64,000 nucleotides of DNA, from positions 1,860,001 to 1,924,000 of the forward strand of contig NZ_AP024650.1 in assembly GCF_019977275.1 (NCBI RefSeq). Reading direction: 5' to 3'. Below the pieces are notes generated by a model. It worked only from the letters and a program-made list of their open reading frames with translations, had not been told where the DNA came from and did no database searches. The DNA is from Arthrobacter sp. StoSoilB19. Lineage in GTDB: Bacteria > Actinomycetota > Actinomycetes > Actinomycetales > Micrococcaceae. Of the stretch, positions 62,999 through 64,000 are shown piece by piece; position 1 is the stretch's first letter, and each line of letters opens with the position of its first letter. A program made the position numbers and the translations under genes.

Positions 62999-63973
62999 CT
63001 AGAGCTTCAGGAGCTTCGCAGCGTTCGTGCGTGCGATCTTGGTCAGATCGTTTTCGTTGAGTTCGAGGTTGTCGAACCAGGTCGCAGCCTCATCCATGCG
63101 CTCGAACGGGTAGTCCGAGGAGAACAGCAGCCGGTCTGCCCCGATCTCCTGGATGGTGTTCAGCAGGGCAGGGGTGCGGAAGTTGCCGCTGGTCGTGAGG
63201 TGGAAGTTGTTGCGCAGGTAGTGTCCAAAGGTCTTTTCGATGGAGATGCCTCGGGGAGCGACGGCGACCCTGTGGTCGGTGCGCCAGATGTTGAAGGGCA
63301 GCAGTTCGCCCAGGTGGCCGAGGATGATTTGGATTCCTGGATGCTTGTCGAACAGTCCGCTGCCCATCAGCCGCAGCGCGTGGGTGCCGGTTTCGACGGA
63401 GAATGCCCAGGCGGACCCGTACAGCCACGGGTGTCCGTCGTACTGCGGGCTGCGTGAAGCCAGCGGGTCACGGGGGTGAAGGTAGAGGGGCACATCGAGT
63501 TCCTCGACCGTGGCCCAGAACTCGGCGTACCGCGCGTCGTCCAGGTACACCACCGTGTCCTCGGTACCGATCTGCGAATAGCCATTCACCAAGGCCCCGA
63601 CAAGGCCCAGGTCAGTCACGGCGCGGCGCAGCTCCGCGACGGCGGCGTCGGGGTCCTGCATCGGAAGTGCTGCGAAGGAAGCGAATCGCTCCGGATTGTT
63701 TGAAACCTGTTTGGCGGCGTAATCGTTCAGTCGCTTCGACCAGTCCACGGCCTGCTCGGAATTGTGCAGCGACTGGATGCCGGGCGAAAGCAGCGACAGC
63801 ACGGACTTTTCGATTCCGCACTTGTCCATCAGGCGAAGCCGGTCTTCGTGGATGTCGAGCAGCATGTCCCGGCGTGCGGGCCATGCGTCGGCGGTGAAGT
63901 GCTCCGCGGACTGCTCAACGATGTTGGGGTCGGTAGCACCGAAGTGCTCTTCAAGGGCGATCTTGGCAACCAT
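62999..63973 (-). CDS. 2,3-dihydroxybenzoate / gamma-resorcylate decarboxylase (amidohydrolase superfamily)
   Basis: The 324-residue Zn- or Mn-dependent TIM-barrel enzyme removes CO2 from a dihydroxybenzoate without an added cofactor. KIALEEHFGATDPN has the metal Glu and His, FAALPMQDPDAAV and VGALVNGYSQIG are family segments, VPLYLHPRDPLASRS provides a His, and LLFSSDYPFERMDEAATW gives the metal Asp. Gamma-resorcylate and 2,3-dihydroxybenzoate decarboxylases are almost identical in motifs. With catA next to it, catechol as product (2,3-dihydroxybenzoate as substrate) is the better guess. The ATG at 63973 is followed by the family N terminus. Confidence 0.88.
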   Translation of the reverse strand: MVAKIALEEHFGATDPNIVEQSAEHFTADAWPARRDMLLDIHEDRLRLMDKCGIEKSVLSLLSPGIQSLHNSEQAVDWSKRLNDYAAKQVSNNPERFASFAALPMQDPDAAVAELRRAVTDLGLVGALVNGYSQIGTEDTVVYLDDARYAEFWATVEELDVPLYLHPRDPLASRSPQYDGHPWLYGSAWAFSVETGTHALRLMGSGLFDKHPGIQIILGHLGELLPFNIWRTDHRVAVAPRGISIEKTFGHYLRNNFHLTTSGNFRTPALLNTIQEIGADRLLFSSDYPFERMDEAATWFDNLELNENDLTKIARTNAAKLLKL

Positions 63974-64000
63974 GAATGTTCATTCCTTTGGCATAGGTGA

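Overview
The window reads as a high-GC actinobacterial chromosome, most likely Micrococcaceae (Arthrobacter or Pseudarthrobacter type). This is inferred from gene content: gltB-gltD, pyk and an ANTAR response regulator in a row, FCD-type GntR regulators, PdhC/E1-type dehydrogenase genes, a DUF4192 gene and an actinobacterial-type catA. Genes are dense and codon third positions are mostly G or C. Accessory stretches around 26-35 kb and 46-50 kb are visibly AT-richer than gltB, pyk or 50-53 kb.

Layout. 1-5.5 kb is core metabolism: the 3' part of gltB, gltD, pyk and an ANTAR regulator. A tRNA-Leu(CAA) gene sits at 5688-5769. Its last 22 bases plus 8 flanking bases recur exactly at 56672-56701 in the same orientation. 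The 51 kb between the copies is therefore interpreted as an integrated catabolic island. No integrase is visible in it. Each end also carries a related 19-bp palindrome (6120 and 56562).

Island cargo falls into modules. (A) 6.6-14.7 kb, minus strand: broken MHS transporter, frameshifted flavin reductase, small protein, DUF1097 protein, amidohydrolase, alpha/beta hydrolase, FAH-family enzyme, GntR regulator, MFS exporter and cupin. It looks like a ring-cleavage or hydrolytic pathway. (B) 14.8-20.4 kb, plus strand: second GntR regulator, an SDR without the catalytic Tyr/Lys, a PRISE-type SDR, an MFS transporter and two aldo/keto reductases. Modules A and B share three copies of the perfect palindrome ATTATCGATAAT. 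(C) 21-26.7 kb, minus strand: fused E1, E2 and malate synthase. (D) 27-48.5 kb: an IclR-centred sugar or sugar-acid module with an ABC importer lacking its ATPase, three zinc alcohol dehydrogenases, SDR, mutarotase-like, enolase-superfamily, sugar isomerase-like, Gfo/Idh/MocA and SMP-30 lactonase genes, a second fused E1, a CatC-like protein and a thioesterase. At least four promoters in C/D share a TGAA-N5-TTCA inverted repeat that I propose as the IclR operator. (E) 48.6-54.2 kb: a GntP permease and an ABC sugar transporter of the mmsA-mmsB-binding protein type. (F) 54.7-56.5 kb: DUF4192 protein and an orphan ribbon-helix-helix antitoxin-like protein.

Beyond the right repeat lie a helicase IV-like protein with an inserted nuclease-like motif, a NERD protein, and a rearrangement junction near 61.62 kb. 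There a truncated DUF6994-like gene meets a truncated catB, followed by intact catA and a dihydroxybenzoate/resorcylate decarboxylase running off the window. The missing catC step may be supplied by the CatC-like gene inside the island, but this is inference.
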